Assembly: GCA_009703975.1 (NCBI GenBank) | Contig: WLFB01000015.1 | Coordinates: 1 to 11,634 of the forward strand | Origin: Actinomycetota bacterium | GTDB lineage: Bacteria; Actinomycetota; Acidimicrobiia; Acidimicrobiales; Ilumatobacteraceae | DNA: 11,634 nt | Direction: 5' to 3' | Part shown: piece after piece, positions 1 through 7,273 of the stretch | Position numbering within the stretch: the first letter of the stretch is position 1 | Layout of the letters: each line of letters starts with the position of its first letter | The notes under the pieces: generated by a model | Database searches by the model: none | Told to the model about the DNA's origin: nothing | What the model saw: the letters and a program-made list of their open reading frames with translations, nothing else | Made by a program: the position numbers and the translations under genes

Positions 1-1
1 C

Positions 2-1108
2 CCGAGTCGACATCGCGCAGTTTGGCCATCGACCGGCAACTATGCACGAGGCGGAGTTGCGATTAGTCGAATTATGGGTTCACGCGGTGTCGCAGTGTTG
101 CCTGCCGGTATGTCGCAAGAGCGTTTCGACTGGCTTGATAAATGGGTGAGTGACCCGAGTGATGTTATTCGTACGCCGGGCACTGAGAGTAACGTCAAAG
201 AAATTTATGACGCCTGCAACGAGATGGAAAAAGACCCGAAAAATTTCATCTTCAATCAGTTTTGTGAGTTCGGAAATTATGCGGGACACTATGAAGTAAC
301 CGGTCGCGCGTTGTCAAACGTGTTCGAACATGTCAACAAACAACGCAACGGCAAATTACGACTCGTCGCGTTTACTTCGGCGACTGGTTCGGCGGGCACG
401 ATTGGTGCAGGCGACAGACTTAAAGATGACTACGGTACAAAAATTGTCGCCGTTGAAGCACTTGAGTGCCCGACGATGCTAGAAAATGGTTTTGGTGAGC
501 ACAATATTCAAGGTATTGGCGACAAACATATTCCGCTGATTCATAACGTAATGAACACTGATGTTGTCGTCGGCGTGTCAGATCACGCAACTGATGAACT
601 TGACGTGATGTTTAACACTGAAGCTGGTTGCAAATATTTAGCTGAGCGCAAAGGGGTGCCTGTTGAAATTGTTGAGACGTTGAAGCATTTTGGTTTCTCG
701 GCGATTTGCAATGTGATTGCAGCAATTAAAACTGCAAAACTTCTCGGTCTTGGTGCGAATGATGCGCTAATCACGATTGCCACCGATGGCGCAGATTTGT
801 ATCCAAGTGAGAGAGTCAAAACTATGGCTCGTCGTTTCAACAACTCGTTCGGCGAAATTGACGCCGCTGAAGTATTTGCCGAACACCTCGCCACTGTCGG
901 TACCGACGCGATGATCGATTGCACCGAACGTGACCGAACAAGAATTTTTAATCTCGGCTATTACACATGGGTAGAGCAACAAGGCACCCCACTCGCAGTA
1001 TTTGAGGCTCGTCGATCGCAGTCGTTCTGGCGTGACTTACGCAAGTACCTTCCCGTCTGGGACGAACTCATTGGCGAGTTCAACCGTCGGGTTGTTGCCG
1101 CAAAATAA
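2..1108 (+). CDS. PLP-dependent cysteine synthase-family enzyme, 5' end missing
   Basis: Fold-type II PLP enzyme of the cysteine synthase family; the exact reaction is not clear. The frame is open from base 2, and the 24 codons before the first ATG (base 74) encode '[17 protein letters not shown]'. This is the family's substrate-binding loop (STGN) followed by a conserved helix. The gene therefore starts upstream of the window, and the ATG at 74 is internal. The Schiff-base lysine must lie in the missing part. A glycine-rich loop '[14 protein letters not shown]' (near bases 380-420) fits the PLP phosphate-binding site. The C-terminal half is longer than in standard CysK, with an aromatic/charged tail ending near '[15 protein letters not shown]'. 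It stops 5 nt before the next PLP-enzyme gene, which suggests co-transcription. The family is confident; the substrate is unknown, and a classical CysK or CysM looks unlikely from its length and tail. Confidence 0.87.
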   Translation, partial: PSRHRAVWPSTGNYARGGVAISRIMGSRGVAVLPAGMSQERFDWLDKWVSDPSDVIRTPGTESNVKEIYDACNEMEKDPKNFIFNQFCEFGNYAGHYEVTGRALSNVFEHVNKQRNGKLRLVAFTSATGSAGTIGAGDRLKDDYGTKIVAVEALECPTMLENGFGEHNIQGIGDKHIPLIHNVMNTDVVVGVSDHATDELDVMFNTEAGCKYLAERKGVPVEIVETLKHFGFSAICNVIAAIKTAKLLGLGANDALITIATDGADLYPSERVKTMARRFNNSFGEIDAAEVFAEHLATVGTDAMIDCTERDRTRIFNLGYYTWVEQQGTPLAVFEARRSQSFWRDLRKYLPVWDELIGEFNRRVVAAK

Positions 1109-1113
1109 ATCCA

Positions 1114-2421
1114 ATGCAAGACACACCGGTCGTAACTGGCTGGCGTTGCTCGGTATGCAATACGAAAGTTTCAATCGACGAGATATTTTCTTGGCGTTGC
1201 CCAAAGTCAACTAGTTCTGACCGACATCATGTGCTTGAACTTGAGAATGCAATTGCGCCACTACGCAGCAATGGAGACGCGAATCCGTACATCGCATTTC
1301 AGAGATACTTGGCATGGGATGCATTTGCTTTAACGCTTGGACTGGACCTTGTAGCAAGAACCAAAATCATTCGCGATCTCGACGAGGCTGTAGCAAGAGT
1401 TGCGGGTGTTGGTTTTCGTACGACGCCGTTCGCGCGCAATGATGCGCTTTCTGATGCACTTGGGTTCAATAATCTTGGCGGCGTGTGGATAAAAGATGAG
1501 ACGAATAGTGTCGCAGGCTCGCAAAAAGCTAGGCATTTGTTTACTGAGTTGTTGCATCTCGTAACCGTCGAACTTGTCGGTCGTGCACCATGGAAGTCGC
1601 CAACACAACGACCGGCATTGGCGATTGCTTCTTGCGGTAACGCAGCAATTGCGGCCAGTACTTTGGCTCGCGCAGTCGATTGGCCAATTCAAGTTTTCGT
1701 TCCGCAAAATGCAGATGAAGCAACGATAAAAATTCTAAATTCGTTAGATGCAAATGTTGTGCGTTGTCCGCGAGTTGCAACCGATCCTGCTGGTGATCCA
1801 TGCGTCTTTAGATTTCGCGAAGCCATCGAACAAGGTTGTATCCCGTTTGGAGTTCAAGGCCCAGAAAATGCGTGGTGTCTCGATGGTGGTCGAACAATCG
1901 GTTTTGAGATGGCGGTTGTCGCTGAAGAATTATCTGGTTGTTTAATTAGTCGCATGTTTGTACAAGCGGGCGGCGGCGCATTCGTAGCTTGTGCGGCGAG
2001 CGGGTTTTTCGCAGGTGCAACTAAGCCACGAGTTCATGCAGTGCAAACACAAGGTTGTGCACCGCTAGCGCGTGCCTTTGAAATTGCTAATACAACCGGT
2101 GGCGCGCGCAACGCGGGTTCGCGATGGTCACAGTGCATGTGGCCGTGGGAGACGACGCCCGTTTCTTTTGCCGACGGAATTCTCGACGACGAAACTTATG
2201 ACTGGATCGGTGCATGCAACGCAATGGCCGACAGTGGCGGTTATCCGGTTGTCGCATCTGAAGAACAAATTCACGAAAGTTACGCGCTTGCCCATCGTGT
2301 GACAAATATTGATGTCAGCCCGACTGGAAGCTCTGGCCTCGCAGGGCTTTTAGCAATACGCCACGAGATCGCTGATGACGAGCGTGTGATTGTTATTTTC
2401 AGCGGCGTCCGTCGGCAGTAG
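1114..2421 (+). CDS. Threonine synthase-like PLP-dependent enzyme
   Basis: 435-aa fold-type II PLP enzyme resembling threonine synthase/threonine dehydratase. An N-terminal cysteine cluster (Cys12-x2-Cys15 ... Cys29) looks like the small zinc-ribbon start seen in many threonine synthase-like proteins, but the fourth ligand is not obvious. The PLP lysine is probably Lys138 in 'NSVAGSQKARH'. The substrate loop is 'SCGNAA' (173-178) and the phosphate-binding loop 'GGGA' (286-289). 'DVSPTGSSGLAG' near residues 400-411 forms the C-terminal cofactor-pocket segment. The ATG at 1114 lies 5 nt after the upstream stop, so translational coupling is likely. The SxKxR motif agrees with a lyase or beta-replacement enzyme. 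Because it is paired with another member of the same fold, I would not name it thrC. The two may act on related amino-acid substrates, but nothing here identifies them. Confidence 0.87.
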   Translation: MQDTPVVTGWRCSVCNTKVSIDEIFSWRCPKSTSSDRHHVLELENAIAPLRSNGDANPYIAFQRYLAWDAFALTLGLDLVARTKIIRDLDEAVARVAGVGFRTTPFARNDALSDALGFNNLGGVWIKDETNSVAGSQKARHLFTELLHLVTVELVGRAPWKSPTQRPALAIASCGNAAIAASTLARAVDWPIQVFVPQNADEATIKILNSLDANVVRCPRVATDPAGDPCVFRFREAIEQGCIPFGVQGPENAWCLDGGRTIGFEMAVVAEELSGCLISRMFVQAGGGAFVACAASGFFAGATKPRVHAVQTQGCAPLARAFEIANTTGGARNAGSRWSQCMWPWETTPVSFADGILDDETYDWIGACNAMADSGGYPVVASEEQIHESYALAHRVTNIDVSPTGSSGLAGLLAIRHEIADDERVIVIFSGVRRQ

Positions 2422-2446
2422 TTCGTCGGGCACTAGCCTGCAAGTC

Positions 2447-3037
2447 ATGTCAAATATTCTTCCTGTAGCCCTTGAGGGTGGTTTCGATTCTCGCAGCGAC
2501 ATTTTCGTGCGATTGTTGAAGAGTCGTGTAATCATGCTCGGCACCGATGTCAATGATGAAATCGCCAACCAGGTTTGCGCGCAGTTGTTGTTTCTTGAAG
2601 GCGAAGATCCGAAGGCAGATATTTGGTTGTATATAAATAGTCCTGGCGGATCAGTAACCGCAGGTATGGCCATTTACGACACGATGCAGTTTGTGTCTTG
2701 TGACATCGCAACAGTCTGCTTGGGTCTTGCTGCATCGATGGGTCAATTCTTGTTGACCGCCGGTGCGTCAGGCAAGCGATACACATTGCCAAACGCACGG
2801 ATCATGATGCATCAGCCATTGGCAGGTTTACGCGGTCAGGCATCCGACATTGCGATTCAAGCCGAGCAACTTGCCTACACAAAGTTGAGCATGGCCAAGT
2901 TAACTGCGCATCACTCGGGCAAAAAACTCGAAGAGATTCAAGCCGACTCAGAGCGCGATAGATGGTTCACTGCAGAGCAAGGCCGAGATTATGGCTTGGT
3001 TGACAAAGTAATTGTCAAGCGCGGAGAAATGCGCTAA
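2447..3037 (+). CDS. clpP: ATP-dependent Clp protease proteolytic subunit ClpP
   Basis: Serine peptidase (family S14) that forms the tetradecameric chamber degrading unfolded substrates delivered by ClpX or ClpC. The catalytic triad is intact: Ser97 in 'GLAASMGQF', His122 in 'IMMHQP' and Asp171 in 'SERDRWF', the same numbers as in E. coli ClpP. The substrate-groove motif 'INSPGGSVTAG' is also present. I chose the ATG at 2447 (196 aa), because it gives the usual ClpP length. An ATG at 2390 in the same frame would add 19 residues without family similarity and would overlap the upstream gene. 'SMGQFLL' and 'DRDRWFTAE'-like segments resemble actinobacterial ClpP1. No second clpP and no clpX are adjacent, although actinobacteria often carry clpP1-clpP2 in tandem. 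No clear ribosome binding site is visible in the 25 nt before the start. Confidence 0.96.
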   Translation: MSNILPVALEGGFDSRSDIFVRLLKSRVIMLGTDVNDEIANQVCAQLLFLEGEDPKADIWLYINSPGGSVTAGMAIYDTMQFVSCDIATVCLGLAASMGQFLLTAGASGKRYTLPNARIMMHQPLAGLRGQASDIAIQAEQLAYTKLSMAKLTAHHSGKKLEEIQADSERDRWFTAEQGRDYGLVDKVIVKRGEMR

Positions 3038-3047
3038 AAGTTTTAGC
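3033..3047. repeat. Inverted repeat spanning two convergent stop codons
   Basis: GCTAAAA-G-TTTTAGC is a perfect 7-nt inverted repeat around a single base. It contains both the clpP stop (TAA, 3035-3037) and the lipoprotein gene stop (TTA on the + strand, 3043-3045). As RNA, only about 5 bp can pair around a 5-nt loop, so it is a weak terminator at best. Its position between convergent genes makes a bidirectional termination role conceivable. Equally, the symmetry may simply result from two facing TAA codons. Confidence 0.4.
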
Positions 3048-3540
3048 TAGTCGGCGCGACTTTAAGTCCGCTTGAAATATCTATTCCGCAGGTTTCTCGC
3101 GTCCATTTTGCGACGGTTGCAGATTCTTTTTCGGTTGAGTAAGCCATTTCGATGACTGCTTGAACGCTCTCGGGATCATTTGATTTAACGCGAGACGCAA
3201 CCGCAAGTAACTCGGTAAGTGACTTCCATTCGTCTTCGATTACAAGTGGCGCGGTTTTGCTGAGACGTTCATATCTGGCCAGCATCGCAGCGACATCAGC
3301 CGCAGTTACCGGTGGGTCACCAATTGAGGGGGCTTCTATGGCTAGCTGACGACAGAAATTTGTTGCAGTCCGTGGAGTTTCGCTACACGCAACGACTAGT
3401 AACACGAGACTAGAAAAAAGTGCGAACGTTTTCAGCGATTTTTTTACAGACTTTTTGATTTTAAATTGTGCAGCCAGTTTCTCGTAGCTGTGTACACATT
3501 CGTCAAACGAGTTAAATCTCACTGTCGTTCTGAAAATCAT
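3043..3540 (-). CDS. Small putative lipoprotein of unknown function
   Basis: 165-aa protein with no family I recognise. A lysine-rich stretch 'KIKKSVKKSLK' is followed by a hydrophobic segment 'TFALFSSLVLLVVAC' ending in a lipobox (V-V-A-C, Cys52 with this start). This points to a lipid-anchored protein outside the membrane. The mature part is about 114 aa, mostly predicted helical, and has two further cysteines (Cys63 in 'NFCRQL', Cys151 in 'ETCGID') that could form a disulfide. The start is uncertain. I chose the ATG at 3540, which has AAGGA two bases upstream (short spacing). A TTG at 3582 would put a 7-nt inverted repeat inside the coding region. Either start leaves about 30 unusual residues ahead of the signal peptide, so the true start could be an internal GTG at 3522 or a rarer codon. 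It is divergent from comM and convergent with clpP. Confidence 0.68.
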   Translation of the reverse strand: MIFRTTVRFNSFDECVHSYEKLAAQFKIKKSVKKSLKTFALFSSLVLLVVACSETPRTATNFCRQLAIEAPSIGDPPVTAADVAAMLARYERLSKTAPLVIEDEWKSLTELLAVASRVKSNDPESVQAVIEMAYSTEKESATVAKWTRETCGIDISSGLKVAPTS

Positions 3541-3550
3541 CTTCCTTAAG

Positions 3551-3568
3551 TATCTCAGGTGTGAGATA
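3551..3568. promoter_or_regulatory. Possible operator dyad between the lipoprotein gene and comM
   Basis: TATCTCA-GGTG-TGAGATA is a perfect 7+7 inverted repeat with a 4-nt spacer. It lies between the ATG of the minus-strand lipoprotein gene (3540) and the GTG of comM (3619). GAGATAT recurs as a direct copy at 3584-3590. The layout fits a binding site for a dimeric regulator acting on one or both divergent genes. I could not place convincing -35/-10 boxes. This is inference from symmetry and position. Confidence 0.35.
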
Positions 3569-3618
3569 TCGACTGGCGTCAACGAGATATAGCAATTTAG
3601 AAATGGGGGTTTGGGCGA

Positions 3619-5142
3619 GTGTTTGCATCAGTTCGGTCAGCAACTTTGCTTGGTGTTCGTGGTTCACGAGTTGATGTCGAAGTGCACGCAGGCATCGGGT
3701 TGCCTGGGTTCACTGTTGTTGGTCAACCAGATGAAGTTTGTCGCGAAAGTCGCGATCGAGTGCGTGCAGCGTTGTTGTCAAGCGATTTGCCTTGGCCGAC
3801 CAGAAGAATCACGGTGAATCTTGCACCAAGTGGCGATCGAAAATCTGGAGCATGTTTAGATTTGGCAATTGCTGTTGGCCTACTCGCGGCTCAGGGTCTG
3901 TTGCCAGTTGAAATTCTCACGCAATATGCGTTTATCGCCGAGTTGGGATTAGACGGTTCATTGCGACCTGTTCGGGGAGCAACTCCGCTTGTCTTGGCGA
4001 CAATTGATCGTCAAACAGTTGTCGCTTTTGAGAACCTTGGTGAAGCCAGTGCTGCAACAGTCACTCAAGTTTTTTCAGCTAAAACACTTTTTGATGTTGT
4101 TGAGTGTTTGTCTGGTCGTGCTCAGTGGCGAAAAGAGATCTCTAAACAAACTCTGGTTAGTAAATCTAAATTTGTGCCTGATCTCGCAGATGTACAGGGA
4201 CAACCCGTTGCGCGACAAGCGTTAGAGATTTCGGCTGCAGGCTCACATCACTTACTTTTAGTTGGCCCACCTGGGGCTGGTAAAACAATGCTTGCCGAAC
4301 GACTCGTCGGTCTTTTGCCTTCGTTGAATGACGAGCAAGCTATTTCGGCGACGATGATTCACTCATCGGTGCAAACCGAATTTTTAAATAGCGGATTAAT
4401 TAGAGACGCACCGTATCGCGCACCGCACCACTCATCTTCGATGGTTGCGATGGTTGGCGGTGGCACAGCGTTGATGCGACCAGGCGAAATTTCACTTGCT
4501 AGCCATGGTGTTTTGTTTCTTGACGAACTCGGTGAATTCGCGCCATCAGTGTTAGATGCATTGCGTCAACCACTGGAGCAACGAGTTGTTCATCTGGCCC
4601 GTGCACGCACAAGTGTTGTAATGCCAGCAGAGTTTTTACTCGTCGCGGCTACGAATCCATGCCCGTGTGGTGAAGGCACACCTGGGGCATGCACTTGTGA
4701 TGACGCAGCCCGGGCACGATATCTTCGTCGTTTTTCTGGCCCGCTACTCGATCGTTTTGATCTGCGAGTTTCTGTTTCACGGCCAAACACGACCGATTTG
4801 ATTTCGCCCGTTGCTAGTGAACCAACAAGTGTGGTTGCGGCGCGAGTTGCCAAAGCACGAAGTCTCGCGTTTTCTAGATTTGGTGGCACGAACTCTACGT
4901 TGACTCGCAAACAACTTGATAGCGCAGCGCCACTAACAAAAAAGGCAGAAGATTTATTGCGTAAAGAATTAGAAGCGGGTCATCTGACCGGGCGCGGATA
5001 TCACCGAGTGCGACGAGTTGCGCGCACAATTGCCGATTTGGCTGGTGCTCCACAAATGATCGATGAGACGCATTTACATTTGGCTTTGCTGTTGCGAGTC
5101 GACTTCGCATCTGGTCTGCGCACGCGTGAAGTGTCGATTTAA
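3619..5142 (+). CDS. comM: ComM/YifB-family Mg-chelatase-like AAA+ ATPase
   Basis: 507-aa AAA+ ATPase of the ComM/YifB family, a normal length. In naturally transformable bacteria, ComM is a hexameric helicase that promotes branch migration during integration of incoming DNA. The N-terminal Lon-like/ChlI domain covers about residues 1-165 ('GLPGFTVVGQPDE', 'NLAPSGDRKSG'). Walker A is 'GPPGAGKT' (216-223), Walker B 'VLFLDE' (298-303) and sensor 1 'AATN' (343-346). The cysteine group 'NPCPCG...CTC' (347-360) is typical of the family and may bind metal. 'LLDRFDLRV' (377-383) follows. Translation starts at GTG 3619 with a G-run (3605-3609) about 9 nt upstream. The preceding ATG and the family alignment of 'SATLLGV' support this start. 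It ends 1 nt before dprA, so the two are very likely one transcript. Direct evidence of competence in this organism is not in the window. Confidence 0.95.
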   Translation: MFASVRSATLLGVRGSRVDVEVHAGIGLPGFTVVGQPDEVCRESRDRVRAALLSSDLPWPTRRITVNLAPSGDRKSGACLDLAIAVGLLAAQGLLPVEILTQYAFIAELGLDGSLRPVRGATPLVLATIDRQTVVAFENLGEASAATVTQVFSAKTLFDVVECLSGRAQWRKEISKQTLVSKSKFVPDLADVQGQPVARQALEISAAGSHHLLLVGPPGAGKTMLAERLVGLLPSLNDEQAISATMIHSSVQTEFLNSGLIRDAPYRAPHHSSSMVAMVGGGTALMRPGEISLASHGVLFLDELGEFAPSVLDALRQPLEQRVVHLARARTSVVMPAEFLLVAATNPCPCGEGTPGACTCDDAARARYLRRFSGPLLDRFDLRVSVSRPNTTDLISPVASEPTSVVAARVAKARSLAFSRFGGTNSTLTRKQLDSAAPLTKKAEDLLRKELEAGHLTGRGYHRVRRVARTIADLAGAPQMIDETHLHLALLLRVDFASGLRTREVSI

Positions 5143-5143
5143 A

Positions 5144-6358
5144 ATGCACTCTGTTAATTCGGCTTTCAAAAATTGTTTATCTAGAGATCAGATTGCTGCT
5201 GCTGCATTGTGTGCATTGCCGAAGATTGGTCCGAAACGATTGATGACTCTGTTGAAGCATCATGACCCACAAACCGCGTGGGCGGTGGTGCAAGGTCGTG
5301 CAAAACCTAATGAGGTAGTTGAGGCAATGTTGCGTGTTGAAGGGCTAGTCACGTTATTGCGTCACCGTGCGACTCAAGATTTGCAAGATCAGATTGAACA
5401 ACGTTGCATTAGATCGGGCATCAAGATAACTATTTTTGGTGACGAAAATTATCCGCGTGCTTTGATTGCTGACTTGGCTCCGCCTGCAGTTTTGTTTTAT
5501 TTTGGTGATTTATCTGCCTTAAATAATCGCCGTGTCGGAATGGTCGGCACTCGCAGTGCCACGGCTTCGGGCAGATATCTTGCTTCACATATTGCACACG
5601 ACTTGGCGACAAACGATGTCTGTGTTGTTTCTGGTTTAGCACGGGGGATTGATGCGTGGGCCCATCGCGGTGCGTTGCGTGCACTCGAGAGTCGAACAAT
5701 CAGTCCACTAACCAGCCGACCAGCCGGTCGACCGGCTGAGCAAACTCTTGGCCGGCCGGTGGGTGTTGTCGCGTCTGGTCTCGACGTTGTTTATCCCCTA
5801 GAAAATGCTCAACTGTGGCAAGACATCGCTACGCAAGGCGCGTTAATCAGTGAGTCTGCACCAGGTTCGCCGCCAGAAGCATTTCGATTTCCGTTACGCA
5901 ATCGCATCTTGGCTGCGCTCAGTGAAGTATTAGTTGTAGTCGAGTCGCGCGACACAGGCGGCTCGATGATCACCGTTGATGAAGCACAGAAGCGAGATGT
6001 GACGGTATTGGCTGTGCCTGGTTCGCCGCGCAATATTGCTTCGAATGGTACGAACCAATTAATTCAGCAAGGTTGCCTGCCGATTATTGGAGCTCAAGAT
6101 GTGCTCGTCGCACTCGGTCTTGATAACCGTCGAGCGCAAGAAAATATTTATGATCCCAGAGTTCGTTTAAGCACTAGCGATCAAAGCCTCATTTCAATGA
6201 TGGCTGGCTCGCCATTCACGTTTGATGATTTTGTTATTCGCAGCGATCTTGCGACTATTGATGCAGCAGTAGCGCTTGGACGTCTTGAAGCGCTGGGTTG
6301 GATCATTGGAAACTCAGGCTGGTGGGAGGTCATTGAAGTCAGGCAGCCACTGCATTAA
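5144..6358 (+). CDS. dprA: DNA-processing protein DprA with a GC-rich insertion
   Basis: 404-aa DprA/Smf. DprA binds incoming single-stranded DNA and loads RecA during transformation. An N-terminal helical (SAM-like) segment is followed by the Rossmann-like DprA core: 'GTRSAT' (136-141), 'SGLARGID' (163-170), 'SGLDVVYP' (211-218), 'FPLRNRI' (249-255) and 'GTNQLIQQG' (302-310). The C-terminal winged helix (about 350-398) is 'SPFTFDDFVIR...LGRLEALGWI'. I chose the ATG at 5144, 1 nt after the comM stop. Upstream in-frame codons lie inside comM and look unlike DprA. Residues about 183-203, between 'GALRALES' and 'RPVGVVASG', form an extra Pro/Arg-rich segment that most DprA proteins lack. It is encoded by a GC-rich palindromic stretch. 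The insertion sits in a loop before a core strand and keeps the frame, so the protein may remain functional. Confidence 0.95.
   Translation: MHSVNSAFKNCLSRDQIAAAALCALPKIGPKRLMTLLKHHDPQTAWAVVQGRAKPNEVVEAMLRVEGLVTLLRHRATQDLQDQIEQRCIRSGIKITIFGDENYPRALIADLAPPAVLFYFGDLSALNNRRVGMVGTRSATASGRYLASHIAHDLATNDVCVVSGLARGIDAWAHRGALRALESRTISPLTSRPAGRPAEQTLGRPVGVVASGLDVVYPLENAQLWQDIATQGALISESAPGSPPEAFRFPLRNRILAALSEVLVVVESRDTGGSMITVDEAQKRDVTVLAVPGSPRNIASNGTNQLIQQGCLPIIGAQDVLVALGLDNRRAQENIYDPRVRLSTSDQSLISMMAGSPFTFDDFVIRSDLATIDAAVALGRLEALGWIIGNSGWWEVIEVRQPLH
5711..5760. repeat. GC-rich palindromic insertion within dprA
   Basis: A perfect 18-bp palindrome, CAGCCGGTCGACCGGCTG (5721-5738), can fold as a 7-bp stem with a TCGA loop. 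It is preceded by two tandem copies of ACCAGCCG (5711-5718, 5719-5726). It is followed by the overlapping palindromes GGCCGGCC (5750-5757) and CCGGCCGG (5752-5759). The stretch is visibly richer in G+C than the flanking dprA sequence. It encodes the extra loop of DprA in frame. It could be a small dispersed palindromic element or a local expansion. Confidence 0.65.
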
Positions 6359-6379
6359 GCGATTACCGTTGTTACTGAT

Positions 6380-7273
6380 ATGACGACGGCTTGGAAGATT
6401 GACGAATTCATTGGGTCAATGACTGCCGCTTCAATAAACACGACAAGTGCATATGCCAGCGATGTTAAGCAATTTGAAGAATGGATCTCACGACTCAAAA
6501 TAGATAATCCGCAGTTGGTGACTCGCGATTTAGTGCGTCAATATATAAGTTTCTTGACGACCAGCCAGAAAGCAAAGCGAAGCGTGACGCGCAAACTTGC
6601 CGCTATCCGCCGGTATTTTGCCTGGCACATTCGTAATGGAACTTTAAAAACTGATCCGACAACTGGCGTTCGCACACCGTCTGGCACAGGTCGCTTACCA
6701 AAAGTTTTGACTAAGGAACAACTCAGTGCATTGCTTTCTTGCAGCAACCCAGATGTTCCAGAATGGAAGTCTTCGCGAGATACTGCGTTGGTTGAGATGC
6801 TCTACGGCAGCGGTCTTCGCGTGAGTGAAGTTTGTTCAATTGACATAGACAGTATTAATGACCGAAACAACACTGTGATAGTGATGGGCAAGGGTTCTAA
6901 ACAACGACAAATACCTGTCAGCGAACCAAGTGTGTTGGCTGTAAAACATTGGCTAAAGTTTCGCAACGAAGTCGTAAGCAACGCAGTCGTAAGCAACGAA
7001 AATCGCAACAACACTGCATTATTTTTGAACGCACGAGGTCAGAGGTTGGCGCCGCGCGATGTGCGCCGAATTATTGACGAGCGCGCGCTTACTCCGACTC
7101 ATCCGCACGCATTGCGCCACACGTATGCGACGCACTTGCTTGACAACGGTGCTGACTTGCGCGCCGTGCAAGAGTTGTTGGGGCACTCTGATGTTGCGAC
7201 GACGCAGCGCTATACCCAAGTAAGCAAAGAACGTTTGAAATCTGCTTACGGAGCATCGCACCCACGCGCATGA
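6380..7273 (+). CDS. Tyrosine recombinase of the XerC/XerD family
   Basis: 297-aa site-specific recombinase, the usual Xer length. Xer proteins resolve chromosome dimers at dif sites. The N-terminal SAM-like core-binding domain covers residues 1-90 and the catalytic domain 105-297. All catalytic residues are present: Arg147 in 'GSGLRVSE', Lys171 in 'GKGSKQR', His243 and Arg246 in 'HALRHTYA', His269 in 'LGHSD' and the nucleophile Tyr278 in 'TTQRYTQ'. Its place between dprA and the sigma gene is the common location of xerC in actinobacteria, but I cannot separate XerC from XerD by eye. A 15-nt tandem duplication gives '[10 protein letters not shown]' (198-207) between the catalytic Lys and the HxxR motif. 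The start ATG is 21 nt after dprA. The stop overlaps the next start (ATGA, 7270-7273), which indicates coupled translation. Confidence 0.94.
   Translation: MTTAWKIDEFIGSMTAASINTTSAYASDVKQFEEWISRLKIDNPQLVTRDLVRQYISFLTTSQKAKRSVTRKLAAIRRYFAWHIRNGTLKTDPTTGVRTPSGTGRLPKVLTKEQLSALLSCSNPDVPEWKSSRDTALVEMLYGSGLRVSEVCSIDIDSINDRNNTVIVMGKGSKQRQIPVSEPSVLAVKHWLKFRNEVVSNAVVSNENRNNTALFLNARGQRLAPRDVRRIIDERALTPTHPHALRHTYATHLLDNGADLRAVQELLGHSDVATTQRYTQVSKERLKSAYGASHPRA
6971..7000 (+). repeat. 15-nt tandem duplication inside xerC
   Basis: GTCGTAAGCAACG occurs at 6971-6983 and again at 6986-6998, with a period of 15 nt. It encodes VVSNA then VVSNE. The repeat keeps the reading frame and lies in a variable loop of the catalytic domain, so it looks like a recent slippage or duplication tolerated by the protein. 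Confidence 0.8.

Noticed and set aside
4660..4700. Cysteine cluster in ComM as a novel metal site
   Set aside because: CPCG followed by a CxC group is usual in YifB/ComM proteins, so it is not new.
5063..5143. Longer DprA start inside comM
   Set aside because: The extra residues are Cys-rich and unlike any DprA. The ATG at 5144 directly after the comM stop fits the family.
6359..6379. dif-like recombination site next to xerC
   Set aside because: The 21-nt gap has no pair of Xer-type half-sites, and none was noticed elsewhere in the window.
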